The notes beneath the pieces were generated by a model. It did no database searches and was not told where the DNA came from. It saw nothing but the letters and a program-made list of their open reading frames with translations. Source: a virus. Taken from it: 20,210 bases of DNA. Below are positions 12,543 through 20,112 of the stretch, in pieces. The translations under genes were made by a program, and so were the position numbers. The stretch spans positions 1 to 20,210 of the IMG/VR virus record IMGVR_UViG_3300007538_000257. One strand, written 5' to 3'. Numbering within the stretch: position 1 is the first letter of the stretch; every line of letters begins with the position of its first letter.

Positions 12543-13155
12543 GTGGGAACAGGTACGTTCGGATGTAGTCATTTGCGAACTCGGCTCCAAAGTACGACTT
12601 CAATATACCATGGGCGGGGTCGTGATCGGCCATATACCGGTCGAATCCGGTAAAATCGGGCCTGTTACCGGTGTTTGCCGGCAGTCTCGCCACATAACGG
12701 CGCAATCTTTCGTAACATACCGTTACGAAATCCTCGTAAAAAGGGTTATCACTCCTCTTGTGCCATAATTTGGTCGAAAAATACGTATCCAGGTCGTAAT
12801 GGCGTGAACTTTGGACTTCTCGAGGAGAAAAATCGGGGAAAAACGCCTCAATAGGGCGATTATCACCATTTGGTGGGTGAAAATCCGTCGCCCCTAAGTA
12901 GCGATTGGCCATTTCGATGTACTCGGAACCGAAAATCGGGAAATCCCGTCCCTCAGACGGATACACCAGCAGCGTTTCGGCAAAAAACTTGCCCGGAACC
13001 GTCAAAATACAGCCCCGGGCATACGATATACCGAGATCCGGGTACCGGATCGCGATGGATTCGATCCGAACGGGGCCGGATTCATCGATCCGGGGCTCCC
13101 ACTCCCCCTGAATCACTTCAACGGCCCACTTTTCTGACCACAACGGTGTTGTCAT
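12526..13155 (-). CDS. Ferredoxin-dependent bilin reductase (PebS/PcyA/PebA family), divergent
   Basis: 209 residues. These enzymes reduce biliverdin to phycobilins using reduced ferredoxin. Family blocks: LLVYPSEGRDFPIFGSE (65-78), aligning with PcyA 'FPEPLYGLPLFGCD' and phage PebS 'YPKTGADLPCFGMD'; ATDFHPP (89-95), like 'FDFQHP'; and a C-terminal FDRYMADHDPAHGILKSYFG...YIRTYLF matching 'F..Y...lDP.rG.mk..FG...v.dfLF'. The Asp of DHDP (D179) matches the second catalytic Asp of PebS. The first catalytic Asp (D105) is Glu78 here, and the His/Asn before the YP motif is Thr61 or Glu60. The product therefore cannot be predicted. It overlaps the AbrB-like gene by 38 nt. No heme oxygenase gene is in the window. 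Confidence 0.85.
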   Translation of the reverse strand: MTTPLWSEKWAVEVIQGEWEPRIDESGPVRIESIAIRYPDLGISYARGCILTVPGKFFAETLLVYPSEGRDFPIFGSEYIEMANRYLGATDFHPPNGDNRPIEAFFPDFSPREVQSSRHYDLDTYFSTKLWHKRSDNPFYEDFVTVCYERLRRYVARLPANTGNRPDFTGFDRYMADHDPAHGILKSYFGAEFANDYIRTYLFPHGDCD

Positions 13156-13501
13156 CTCTAAGTTCCCACTGCAATGTGTCGCCTACTCTCCATTTTAACA
13201 CATTACACACCACTTTCGGGAGTGTTATCGTGCCGTTTTCACTGATTTCAGTAATAAAATGCGTCTGTTGGTACTTGCCAGACTTGTAATCGTGGGAGAT
13301 TTTAGCCTCCATGTCATCCGCGATCATATTTTCATTGATCTGGATGTACTCGAGCATGCCGTTGACAGTGTTTGCGACGGAGTCGACTACCTTTGCGGGT
13401 ACTTTGGGGTCGTCAGCGATAGCCGAAATCGCCTTGACCAACTCCTTTAACGTAGTGCTGTAGTTGAGGAAACGTTGTTCCAGGTCTTCCCAAGGGTGCA
13501 T
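13118..13501 (-). CDS. AbrB/SpoVT-like DNA-binding domain protein
   Basis: 127 residues. Residues ~1-80 are helical (MHPWEDLEQRFLNYSTTLKE...). Residues ~84-126 form a swapped-hairpin AbrB/MazE-like domain: EISENGTITLPKVVCNVLKW, then VGDTLQWELRDDNTVVVRKV, matching 'g.itlPkevr..L.l+.GD.v.fe..d.....l++'. Such domains bind DNA as dimers; cyanobacterial cyAbrB proteins regulate redox and nitrogen genes. It probably regulates phage or host genes and leads the bilin-reductase operon. The extended -10 TGCTAGAAT (13529-13537) gives a leader of about 21 nt. Confidence 0.65.
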   Translation of the reverse strand: MHPWEDLEQRFLNYSTTLKELVKAISAIADDPKVPAKVVDSVANTVNGMLEYIQINENMIADDMEAKISHDYKSGKYQQTHFITEISENGTITLPKVVCNVLKWRVGDTLQWELRDDNTVVVRKVGR

Positions 13502-13528
13502 GGCCGGTAAAGTGTTACGTGAACCTAT

Positions 13529-13537
13529 ATTCTAGCA
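13529..13537 (-). promoter_or_regulatory. Extended -10 promoter TGCTAGAAT
   Basis: Variant of the TGCTATACT motif, with predicted start near 13522 and a ~21-nt leader before the AbrB-like gene. It could drive AbrB-like, bilin reductase, methyltransferase-like and speD genes. Confidence 0.4.
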
Positions 13538-13580
13538 TGGTCCGAGCCCGAAACCGCCCAGATTGTCACCTGATTCTAAC

Positions 13581-13757
13581 TTATGCTCGACCATACACTC
13601 TATAGTAGCGCTGGTATCCGAGCCATCGTCCCATCCTGGGGGTGACCCCGAGGCTCTCGCAGCAGTCGAGGTAGGACTGGAATTCGTACCAGGGGGTGGA
13701 TTCGAGGTCATTTTGACTTGGAGAGTTCTTTACTAAGTTCCTTTGCCATTTTAACAT
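13581..13757 (-). CDS. Hypothetical protein, 58 aa
   Basis: Product MLKWQRNLVKNSPSQNDLES... ending RMGRWLGYQRYYRVYGRA. Codon third positions are rich in C in the non-overlapping part, like neighbouring genes, which favours this frame over a competing Pro/Ser/Thr-rich one. The start could also be ATG 13799 (72 aa); I prefer 13757 because it reduces the overlap with the membrane gene upstream. No family recognised. Confidence 0.55.
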   Translation of the reverse strand: MLKWQRNLVKNSPSQNDLESTPWYEFQSYLDCCESLGVTPRMGRWLGYQRYYRVYGRA

Positions 13758-13953
13758 ACTTTCGACCAACGTACCCGCGCTTGATGAGATAGGTGTCATA
13801 GCGTAATTGAATCAGCAAACGTATCTTAAACAGTTCAGTCCGTACACGTAGTGCAGGCTCGGATACGAACTTGAGGTACAAATAGTCCGCTACGTTCCTG
13901 TCCAGAACAATGATGTACACTAAAACGAACAGGAACAGTAGAGAGTAAGACAT
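13708..13953 (-). CDS. Small membrane protein, 81 aa
   Basis: Starts MSYSLLFLFVLVYIIVLDRN: one N-terminal membrane span or uncleaved signal anchor, followed by a long basic amphipathic helix ending AKELSKELSKSK. No family recognised. A GTTGAAAGC element lies 31 nt upstream, inside the end of the nuclease-like gene. Confidence 0.65.
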   Translation of the reverse strand: MSYSLLFLFVLVYIIVLDRNVADYLYLKFVSEPALRVRTELFKIRLLIQLRYDTYLIKRGYVGRKYVKMAKELSKELSKSK

Positions 13954-13972
13954 CTGTTATAGAGGGGGTAAC

Positions 13973-14482
13973 TTATTCTTCTAGGCTTTCAACACCACTT
14001 AGAGACTCTAACGGTTTAAGTACATTTTTCGGTACAAAAAACGCCGGTCTCCCTCTGGCCGGATCCGCCCAGAACCGTTCCTGCATCACGTCCCCGGCCA
14101 CGCACCAGCCGTGGATCAGGATCCGGTTGTTCTCGATCGTCACGAGGACTAGCTTTTTATCCGGCCTCTCATCCCTCTGCACAATAAGGTCGTAGTAGTG
14201 GCGGCTACGAGTCTTGACCTCGATGTCACCGGGCAGGTCGGCTACACCCCGTTTCGCTTCTTTCTCCGCAAACAAATGCTGCTCAAGACCCAGATGCGCT
14301 GCGACCGCTACTTCGCCTTGAGCCCCCAGCCGATGCATTTCCAGTGCGCGGTTTCCGGACTCCGGCGCCCGGTTTCTTCCCCGCAACCCCTTTGCTTCGT
14401 TTGCTTGCTGCCGTCTTAGTGCTTCGTTTTCGGCGAGTTCCCTTTGATGGGGCGTCAGTGTGACCTGGATCGGGATAGGCAT
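13973..14482 (-). CDS. PD-(D/E)XK nuclease-like phage protein
   Basis: 169 residues. GAQGEVAVAAHLGL (E57), then DLPGDIEVKTRS (D86, E88, K90) form a PD-(D/E)XK catalytic set, followed by YDLIVQRDE, KLVLVTI, ILIHGWCVAG and GRPAFFVPKNVL. This block order matches a common phage family with a restriction-endonuclease or resolvase-like fold. The N-terminal LTPHQRELAENEALRRQQAN segment also fits that family, so ATG 14482 is likely correct even though it puts ~200 nt in overlap with the topoisomerase gene. It could act in recombination, resolution or host DNA breakdown. Confidence 0.7.
   Translation of the reverse strand: MPIPIQVTLTPHQRELAENEALRRQQANEAKGLRGRNRAPESGNRALEMHRLGAQGEVAVAAHLGLEQHLFAEKEAKRGVADLPGDIEVKTRSRHYYDLIVQRDERPDKKLVLVTIENNRILIHGWCVAGDVMQERFWADPARGRPAFFVPKNVLKPLESLSGVESLEE
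13985..13993 (-). promoter_or_regulatory. GTTGAAAGC upstream element (copy 7)
   Basis: 31 nt before the ATG of the 81-aa membrane protein, within the last codons of the nuclease-like gene (GVESLEE). Followed by five bases and AGAA. Confidence 0.5.
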
Positions 14483-16361
14483 TGGGTAAATCGTTTAACC
14501 ACACCGTTAATTTAGCACGTATCACATCGATACGCTCATTGGCGCAAGTCTCGATAAAGGCGTTCCAAGCATATTTACCCCTCTTCGGCATACCACGCGC
14601 AAGCGCGTCGGTCTTCATTTGCTCCAGTAGTTGTTTGCGCTCTAGCTTGCCCGCCCGCGTTGTCATCTGAATACGGTGGGCATACTGCTCCTTATAATCG
14701 GTCCACGCGTCGTGCAACTTGCCTGTGCCCACGTTATCGGCAATCCACCGATTCACCGCCCTCGCAGTCATTCCCAACAACTTACCCTCGCCCACGATAC
14801 GTTCCCGCTCCGTCAAGGGCCTCGCTTTAGCAGGGGTTTCCGCGATATCTTCAGTCATCCACACAGCCCTTGCAGGGCCTCCTAGGCCCCTCAGAGAGGC
14901 GATTTGAGTGCATATATGGGTGTCAAGTTCCGGCCCGGGTGAGCACAACGGTCGGAGCGTAGCGATCTGTTCGGATACGATCGCATGCTGCTCATGGACC
15001 TTGTCCGATTCCGTCGCAATCAGAGTGGAGACGGGTATGCCGATCACATAGCGAGCCATGCTCTCGTCCAATTTCCACCCCCTCATCACCTTAGTGACCG
15101 CAGTCTCCTTGTCCTTTGCAGTCCGCACAATCTTCAAGAATTTATCCAAGTCGGTGAGGACCCGGACCACAGCGTTGAGGCGTGCGAGTTCTGTAGTTAG
15201 TTTGCTTACCTCATGCTGATTAACGCTAGCCACATAACGTACCCTTTCCTCGTACCATGTCAGTATTGATTCTTTGACCCCGACGGTGCGCGGCTTACCG
15301 TCAACCCCTACGGCCGTACAGTTCACGTTGTGAACAAACTTAAGGCCCGTATTGCCGTGTAGCAGTGTCGACAGGATGGCGTCCCGATCCTCGACCTTTT
15401 TCATCACCAGCACGATCCGGACTCCATCACGACTAGAGAGGTCGGCGGCGTCGAGCAGGCCGGGCAATTTATCGGCGTCAGCAAGATCACGTACACGCTC
15501 CAGGAACTTCTCGCTTGACCCGTTAGCCAATTTCGTCACAATAAGTGCGGGGCGAGTTGAGCGCTTACCCCACGCCAACTTATCATCCATCTCCCACTCC
15601 CCATACGCCACCACGGCCCCCTTTCCCGTAAGTAACACGCTACCCAAGCCGTCATCTTTAACGATTCTCCCGCCGGCAGGAGGCTCGGGCGGATTCGCAA
15701 ACTTAGACAGTAGAGATTTATCAGTAAGGTTTTTATTCTTAATAAGGGCGGTGGTGGCGTTTACCACATCCTTTAGGTTCCACGGGATGTGGTGGCATGC
15801 ATAGCCGCTAGCGATACCCTGTGAGCCGGTCAGCAATAGCGCAGGGAGCGCGGGAACGAAACGTGCAGGTTCCTGGCAAGTACCGTCGTAGTTCTCTCGC
15901 CATTCGCCAATACCTTGACGTACCTGTTCTAGGTATACCTGGTCAGAGAATGTGGTCGACCGTATCTCCAAATACCTTGGCGCGGCTGGCGGATCTTCAG
16001 ATACCATTTGACCCGCCGAATCACCACACTGGATCGATCCGCCCGCATTACCATGGATATCAGAAAGAGTATACCTCATACTGGAATGTTGACCCATCAC
16101 GATCGCAACGGATGATGATGAACCATGGGGATGATACTTGGACAGGACAGTACCATCCAGGCGTGACACTTTGATGTAACGAGTACGAGAGGATAAGTCC
16201 AGATCCCTCATACCCAGCAACACTCTGCGTTGTGCAACCTTCAACCCATCAACCACATCCGGTAACGCCCGGTTAAATATGGCGCAGCTATAGGATAGAA
16301 AGTCCGTGATGAGTTCGGACGTAATTGATACGGATTCGGGCATGGGTTGCTTAGTCGCCAC
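14283..16361 (-). CDS. Type II DNA topoisomerase subunit A (GyrA/ParC-like)
   Basis: 692 residues; breaks and rejoins DNA as the DNA-cleaving subunit of a type IIA topoisomerase. Near the N-terminus are RALPDVVDGLKVAQRRVL, KYHPHG (75-80), DIHGNAGG and AAPRYLEIR with catalytic Tyr130, then NYDGT, GIASGYACHHIPWNL and a long coiled-coil gate region. The segment between GDSAG and the Tyr is longer than in GyrA. There is no beta-pinwheel domain; instead a Lys/Arg/Ser/Gly tail (~630-692) is encoded in the stretch that overlaps the nuclease gene. Start GTG 16361 overlaps the previous stop; ATG 16343 is an alternative. The ATPase subunit is not in the window. Confidence 0.9.
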   Translation of the reverse strand: MATKQPMPESVSITSELITDFLSYSCAIFNRALPDVVDGLKVAQRRVLLGMRDLDLSSRTRYIKVSRLDGTVLSKYHPHGSSSSVAIVMGQHSSMRYTLSDIHGNAGGSIQCGDSAGQMVSEDPPAAPRYLEIRSTTFSDQVYLEQVRQGIGEWRENYDGTCQEPARFVPALPALLLTGSQGIASGYACHHIPWNLKDVVNATTALIKNKNLTDKSLLSKFANPPEPPAGGRIVKDDGLGSVLLTGKGAVVAYGEWEMDDKLAWGKRSTRPALIVTKLANGSSEKFLERVRDLADADKLPGLLDAADLSSRDGVRIVLVMKKVEDRDAILSTLLHGNTGLKFVHNVNCTAVGVDGKPRTVGVKESILTWYEERVRYVASVNQHEVSKLTTELARLNAVVRVLTDLDKFLKIVRTAKDKETAVTKVMRGWKLDESMARYVIGIPVSTLIATESDKVHEQHAIVSEQIATLRPLCSPGPELDTHICTQIASLRGLGGPARAVWMTEDIAETPAKARPLTERERIVGEGKLLGMTARAVNRWIADNVGTGKLHDAWTDYKEQYAHRIQMTTRAGKLERKQLLEQMKTDALARGMPKRGKYAWNAFIETCANERIDVIRAKLTVWLNDLPNAYPDPGHTDAPSKGTRRKRSTKTAASKRSKGVAGKKPGAGVRKPRTGNASAGGSRRSSGRSASGS

Positions 16362-16728
16362 TATCTACGCTATACACACTCGTGGGATACACCCCAATGT
16401 TGCGCGATAATAGGAAGTACCCGGCATTCGGATTATAGTACTCGATATAGGTTTCCTGCCCCTCCAGGATGAAGTTGTTGTAGTAGTCCTTGACTGATTC
16501 GAGTTCTTCCTCGGTCTGCATCTCGGTAGGGAACACGCTCTTCAGGCACAAGGTGTCATCGCTTTCGTCGAGTTCAAAAATCTCGACCGTAGTGCCAAAG
16601 ACCGGGTGTTCAAGGATCACCTTATAGACGTCGTCGTCAATCTTGACCACCCCGTGCAGGATGTCGGACCGAACCGACAAGAACTCTTTTTCCACGTAGA
16701 TCTCGGGGTACCTTTTGGGCTTTTTCAT
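16351..16728 (-). CDS. Hypothetical protein, 125 aa
   Basis: From ATG 16726-16728: MKKPKRYPEIYVEKEFLSVR..., an acidic, beta-rich protein with many Glu and Tyr (QTEEELESVKDYYNNFILEG). A GTG at 16755 would add nine residues. It overlaps the topoisomerase start, so the two are co-translated. A near-copy of the recurrent element, GGTGAAAGC at 16764-16772, lies 35 nt upstream. No family recognised. Confidence 0.65.
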   Translation of the reverse strand: MKKPKRYPEIYVEKEFLSVRSDILHGVVKIDDDVYKVILEHPVFGTTVEIFELDESDDTLCLKSVFPTEMQTEEELESVKDYYNNFILEGQETYIEYYNPNAGYFLLSRNIGVYPTSVYSVDSGD

Positions 16729-16763
16729 GGTCGCTTTTGGTGTAACTGTTACCACGCTACCAC

Positions 16764-16772
16764 GCTTTCACC
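16764..16772 (-). promoter_or_regulatory. Near-copy GGTGAAAGC upstream element
   Basis: One mismatch from GTTGAAAGC, keeps N5-AG after it, and lies 35 nt before the ATG at 16728 on the same strand. Probably the ninth member of the set. Confidence 0.4.
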
Positions 16773-16781
16773 ACAAAAAGG

Positions 16782-16802
16782 TGATAGACTATGTGAGTCT
16801 AT
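16782..16802 (+). promoter_or_regulatory. Possible promoter and operator for the zinc-finger gene
   Basis: TGATAGACT (16782-16790) fits the extended -10 pattern with a ~24-nt leader to ATG 16821. ATAGACT-ATGTG-AGTCTAT (16784-16802) is a perfect 7-bp inverted repeat over the predicted start point, as an operator or leader hairpin would be. Confidence 0.35.
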
Positions 16803-16820
16803 TTACATCCCTTGCCAGCC

Positions 16821-17066
16821 ATGGCGAATTCTTATATACCCAAACGCCAGTACTTCGGCCCCTATGACCCCTACGTGGAGTGTCACGACGACGTGTACCG
16901 CAAACAAGACGAAGCGGGGCGGTGCGGGATCTGCGGCAAAAAAACCCATTACAGATCCGTCTACTCGACCGAGTTTTGCTGTAGTATAGAGTGCAGCAAC
17001 GAGCTTTGGTGTGACATCACTGAAAAAATCGCAAGTGGCGGCGGAAAACGTCGCCGCGCTTCTTGA
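16821..17066 (+). CDS. Small zinc-finger protein, 81 aa
   Basis: From ATG 16821 (a TTG nine bases earlier is less likely). Residues 35-58 hold a Cys4 treble-clef-like finger: CGICGK (C35, C38) and EFCCSIEC (C53 or C54, C58), the pattern 'C..CGk......FCS.eC' of small zinc proteins. The C-terminus is basic (GGGKRRRAS). Probably binds nucleic acid or a protein partner. Its last 56 nt overlap the start of the 454-aa gene. Confidence 0.7.
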   Translation: MANSYIPKRQYFGPYDPYVECHDDVYRKQDEAGRCGICGKKTHYRSVYSTEFCCSIECSNELWCDITEKIASGGGKRRRAS

Positions 17067-18375
17067 GGAGGCCAACGACCCCTTACAAACCCCTGAAAGG
17101 CTACGCGTCATCTGGCATTCGACCAAATCGGTCCGGGTCCGTAAAGCCATAGCCTCGAACCCAAACTCGGATTCGAAGACGATGGCCATGGCCGCCCGTC
17201 TCTATATTCGTGAGGTCATTGGGAACCCCAGCTTCGAGATTCTGAATCTCTTCGCTGAGGACAAGATGGTCAAGACCCTGTATGACGCCTACATGGAGCC
17301 GAGTAAAATCGGCTCTATTATGTCGATCAGGAAAGCTGTCGACCGCACAAACGTGGCGAGAGCTGTAATGGTGTCGCCACGCCTTTCATCTTACCAGAAC
17401 CTGCATGATATCTGCAGTGTCTTGAGTAGTGTGGAGTTTAGTCGAGAACTCAAGGATCCGGATGTCAACAAACGTGTCCAGGGTGTTGCGAAGCGTGGCA
17501 TCGGCTTCTATCAGCTCCCGACCCTGCTGTTCCTTCACAGCAATGGGGTCCTTAGTGACACGGATCTGGGTAGAGCTTTTAACCGGATGGATACGGCGGA
17601 ATCGCGTACCACGCGTGGCGCCTACGTAAGTACTGTGTTTGAGTACGTAGGGAAGGCGGCCAACGACCCCCAGTACAAACAGATTCTTCTGGATTTTGTC
17701 CGTATCAACAAGGCCCACCAGGTCCGTGACCTGATCAAGACAATCAAAAAGAAGCCGGAAACCTTGAGTGACACTAACCTGTCAATGTTTAACTGGTTGT
17801 TTCGTGAGCTTTTAAGGGGCGATGTTGAGTGTAAGCGTCGCCAATATAGAGAAGCGAGACAGAGGTATGGCTACGGTTCGTACCAATCCCTGGGTGATGG
17901 GTGCCACAGTTACCACCTTTCCGACCTTATTTGGGTGATGGTCAGCCTCCGCAACGGATGCGGAGAAAAATCGATTACTGACATCGACCTAGTCAAGATG
18001 TTTGACGACATTAAAAGGGTCGGATTCGACTCGGATTACGGTCCGTATTCCTGTGAGCTAAAGTTTGCTGAAATGAAGTTCCTCACTGGCCGGAACAACA
18101 TGTGTCGCAAGCTCATCGAACTCAAAGATGACCGCGCCTTCTTGTTCTATACCACCTGCGGACTGATGTGGCCGGAATGGTACGCCAAGGGTGATATCTC
18201 GAATCCTGAGTACCAAGTGGTTCAGCGTTTGCACCGTATCAATGAGAAGCGGTTTGCAAACGGAGAACCCGCCCTGTACACCTACTCGAACCTAGACGAT
18301 TTCCCCTGTGTAAGGGTCGCCCAGAGTCACGGGCTAGAGCACAACAAGGAGGCCTACTACACCAATAAAGAATGA
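17011..18375 (+). CDS. 454-aa protein with N-terminal variant leucine-rich (LRV/HEAT-like) repeats
   Basis: Start GTG 17011, overlapping the zinc-finger gene by 56 nt; no ATG occurs before residue ~58, and residues upstream of that already look like the repeat. Residues ~20-75 (TPERLRVIWHSTKSVRVRKA, then IASNPNSDSKTMAMAAR) match the LRV pattern 'p..L..La....vR..vA.NpntP...l..La' found in bacterial and phage proteins. The rest is helical and Cys/Tyr-containing with no motif I recognise. Repeat proteins of this kind bind proteins or RNA. A convergent hairpin follows. Confidence 0.65.
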   Translation: MTSLKKSQVAAENVAALLEEANDPLQTPERLRVIWHSTKSVRVRKAIASNPNSDSKTMAMAARLYIREVIGNPSFEILNLFAEDKMVKTLYDAYMEPSKIGSIMSIRKAVDRTNVARAVMVSPRLSSYQNLHDICSVLSSVEFSRELKDPDVNKRVQGVAKRGIGFYQLPTLLFLHSNGVLSDTDLGRAFNRMDTAESRTTRGAYVSTVFEYVGKAANDPQYKQILLDFVRINKAHQVRDLIKTIKKKPETLSDTNLSMFNWLFRELLRGDVECKRRQYREARQRYGYGSYQSLGDGCHSYHLSDLIWVMVSLRNGCGEKSITDIDLVKMFDDIKRVGFDSDYGPYSCELKFAEMKFLTGRNNMCRKLIELKDDRAFLFYTTCGLMWPEWYAKGDISNPEYQVVQRLHRINEKRFANGEPALYTYSNLDDFPCVRVAQSHGLEHNKEAYYTNKE

Positions 18376-18385
18376 TACGGACTCG

Positions 18386-18405
18386 GGCTGGCAAGTTTTC
18401 CAGCC
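18386..18405. terminator. Hairpin between convergent genes
   Basis: GGCTGG-(8 nt)-CCAGCC lies between the 454-aa (+) and 335-aa (-) genes. No T run follows on either strand, so it is a weak or structure-only terminator. Confidence 0.5.
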
Positions 18406-18421
18406 AGCCCCTACCGTCTCC

Positions 18422-19429
18422 CTACTTCCCAGCTACTTCGGCGCGATATTCGTCAAGCAGCTTGATAAAGTGTTCGTCGTATTTGCCTGCCTTGATATCC
18501 TTGAGCTTATCGAGCGGGTGCTCAGGCTTCTCAGTGTACTCGAAGAACGTTGGTAACGACTTCGCATCACACAAGCCCCGGAACGGCTTAAGTTCGATCT
18601 TGTCGACACCGCCGGCACTATCGAGGCGCCGGATCAAGTGTTTCTTGATATCGTTGTAATTGAAGTCGTCTAGGCTGTCGCCCCACGCCCGTTTAATGAG
18701 TTCGATGGCGTGGTCGGTATTCGTCAGTGTGGGTACAACTGGCTCAGATTCAACAGGATTAGCACCTCTACCCAGTTTCTCGATACATCGTTTATGGCGA
18801 GTCTTAAGGTATTTGGACATTGGCCCGATACCATATTTCGATTCGATCTTTTCACATAGGCCGACCATAAACGCTTCGCCCCCCTCTGTCTTAAGGATTT
18901 CTTCATATTTCCTGTCCAAGTACAGAGCAGGGTCAGCGGCCAATCCACGACTGATACCTGCTTCCCAAGCCTCTAGCTTCTTTACGATTGTCGACTGGCG
19001 CTCAGGCTGCTTATCCGCCTTATTCCAGCGCATCCCTTGGCTCTTAGCCTTCTCGATGCGTTCGACAAATTCCTCTCCTAGCTCGGGAGTCTGAGTTGTT
19101 GCCGTGGACGGTTTACCCCAGATCGATGCGAGCCCAGCCCCAATGTTTCCAATGGCGTTTGGGCCGTATTTGTGCTGTGCGAAATTCTCGCTGAGGGCGA
19201 ACAGCTTCTCCGTAAGCTCCTTGCGGACCTGTGTGTCATTTAGTTGATAGTTGAGCTGCAAAATCCGTTCCTGCTGCTCGGCCTCCCTCATCTTGATGTA
19301 GTGGTCGGCACTGGTCCTCTTGAGTTCGAGAATGGCCTCTATCAGGGTCTCCTTGGGGAAGGAGCGGAGGACGGTGATACCCAGGTTGGGCTCCTCCACG
19401 ATGGTCCGGATGTCTGAAAGCTTTGGCAT
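18422..19429 (-). CDS. Hypothetical protein, 335 aa
   Basis: Starts MPKLSDIRTIVEEPNLGITV at ATG 19427-19429. It is largely helical. Residues ~25-85 look like a coiled coil (IEAILELKRTSADHYIKMRE...), followed by a Gly/Thr-rich linker (NIGAGLASIWGKPSTATTQT) and a Lys/Glu-rich C-terminal half. I recognise no family. An exact GTGCTATACT promoter gives a leader of ~18 nt, and the gene flanks the non-coding repeat region, so an early role in replication or control is possible but not shown. Confidence 0.65.
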   Translation of the reverse strand: MPKLSDIRTIVEEPNLGITVLRSFPKETLIEAILELKRTSADHYIKMREAEQQERILQLNYQLNDTQVRKELTEKLFALSENFAQHKYGPNAIGNIGAGLASIWGKPSTATTQTPELGEEFVERIEKAKSQGMRWNKADKQPERQSTIVKKLEAWEAGISRGLAADPALYLDRKYEEILKTEGGEAFMVGLCEKIESKYGIGPMSKYLKTRHKRCIEKLGRGANPVESEPVVPTLTNTDHAIELIKRAWGDSLDDFNYNDIKKHLIRRLDSAGGVDKIELKPFRGLCDAKSLPTFFEYTEKPEHPLDKLKDIKAGKYDEHFIKLLDEYRAEVAGK

Positions 19430-19453
19430 GGCTTTGGTTAAGGGGTTGATACG

Positions 19454-19463
19454 AGTATAGCAC
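19454..19463 (-). promoter_or_regulatory. Extended -10 promoter GTGCTATACT
   Basis: Third exact copy of the 10-mer. Predicted start near 19447, ~18 nt before the ATG of the 335-aa gene. No -35 match. Confidence 0.6.
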
Positions 19464-20112
19464 TTTTGAGTGCCCCCTTAGCTATCACCAGGAATCCGGC
19501 TAACTGTGCTTAAAAATCAATGTCGACATTTTTAGGGCTAAAATACCGGACCCTCATGACGGCCTCTTGAAAAGGTCTGCTTGAAAACCCTTGCGGCGCA
19601 ACGGGTCCGGTTTTACCCCAAACTGGTCAAAATTTTTTGACCGAAAAAAGTTGTTTACAGACCAAAACAAAGTTATTTGAATCTCTTAACCACCCTTTTC
19701 TTGGGCCATTTTGACCGGTAAATTTTTAAAAGGTGCAGGAAAACATTTTTAGTCTGATAACTCAAGTATCGAGTCATTTTTGCTCAATTTGACACTAATT
19801 TACTACTTGATTTTTACACCACGTTTTGGTCAAAAAATAGGCCCCGCCGTCAAGGTCAGCCCTCGAAGCCGTCATTGGACCTTAGTCTCATTAGTCTCAA
19901 CATGAGAACCCTTGCTATGACTAGGTTCTTGTTTGGGGCAAAATCCGGGATTAGCGCTCACTCAGTGTATTTTCTATTATTTTTCTTCTACTATTCCCTT
20001 TTTTATTTTTTATTTCTATAGGTAGGGGGGTATAGAGGGCTGTGCGTGGGTTGGCTGGCCTAAAGGGCTTTATGGACCACCAGGAGGTAATCCGGACAAA
20101 GCCCCGAGTCAC
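19464..20112. other. Non-coding divergent region with repeats; candidate replication origin or control region
   Basis: About 650 nt with no convincing gene, between a leftward and a rightward gene. It holds a perfect 12-bp palindrome AATGTCGACATT (19519-19530), an inverted repeat ACCGGACCC/GGGTCCGGT (19545-19553, 19603-19611), four TTTTGACC words in both orientations (next entry), a tandem TTAGTCTCA pair (19882-19899), a pyrimidine-rich T/C tract (about 19967-20020), and a nested hairpin with outer stem GGGCTTT/AAAGCCC (20065-20104). It is A/T-rich overall with G/C-rich edges. Confidence 0.5.
19625..19835. repeat. Iteron-like TTTTGACC/GGTCAAAA words
   Basis: Two copies form an inverted repeat, GGTCAAAA-TT-TTTTGACC (19625-19642). 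One direct copy lies at 19709-19716 and one inverted copy at 19828-19835. About 0.6 copies of an 8-mer are expected by chance in the whole window on both strands. Confidence 0.5.

Noticed and set aside
13532-13711. 59-aa minus-strand frame starting by ATGA overlap with the membrane gene
   Set aside because: The product is Pro/Ser/Thr/Gly-rich, and the competing frame shows the C-rich third positions typical of genes here.
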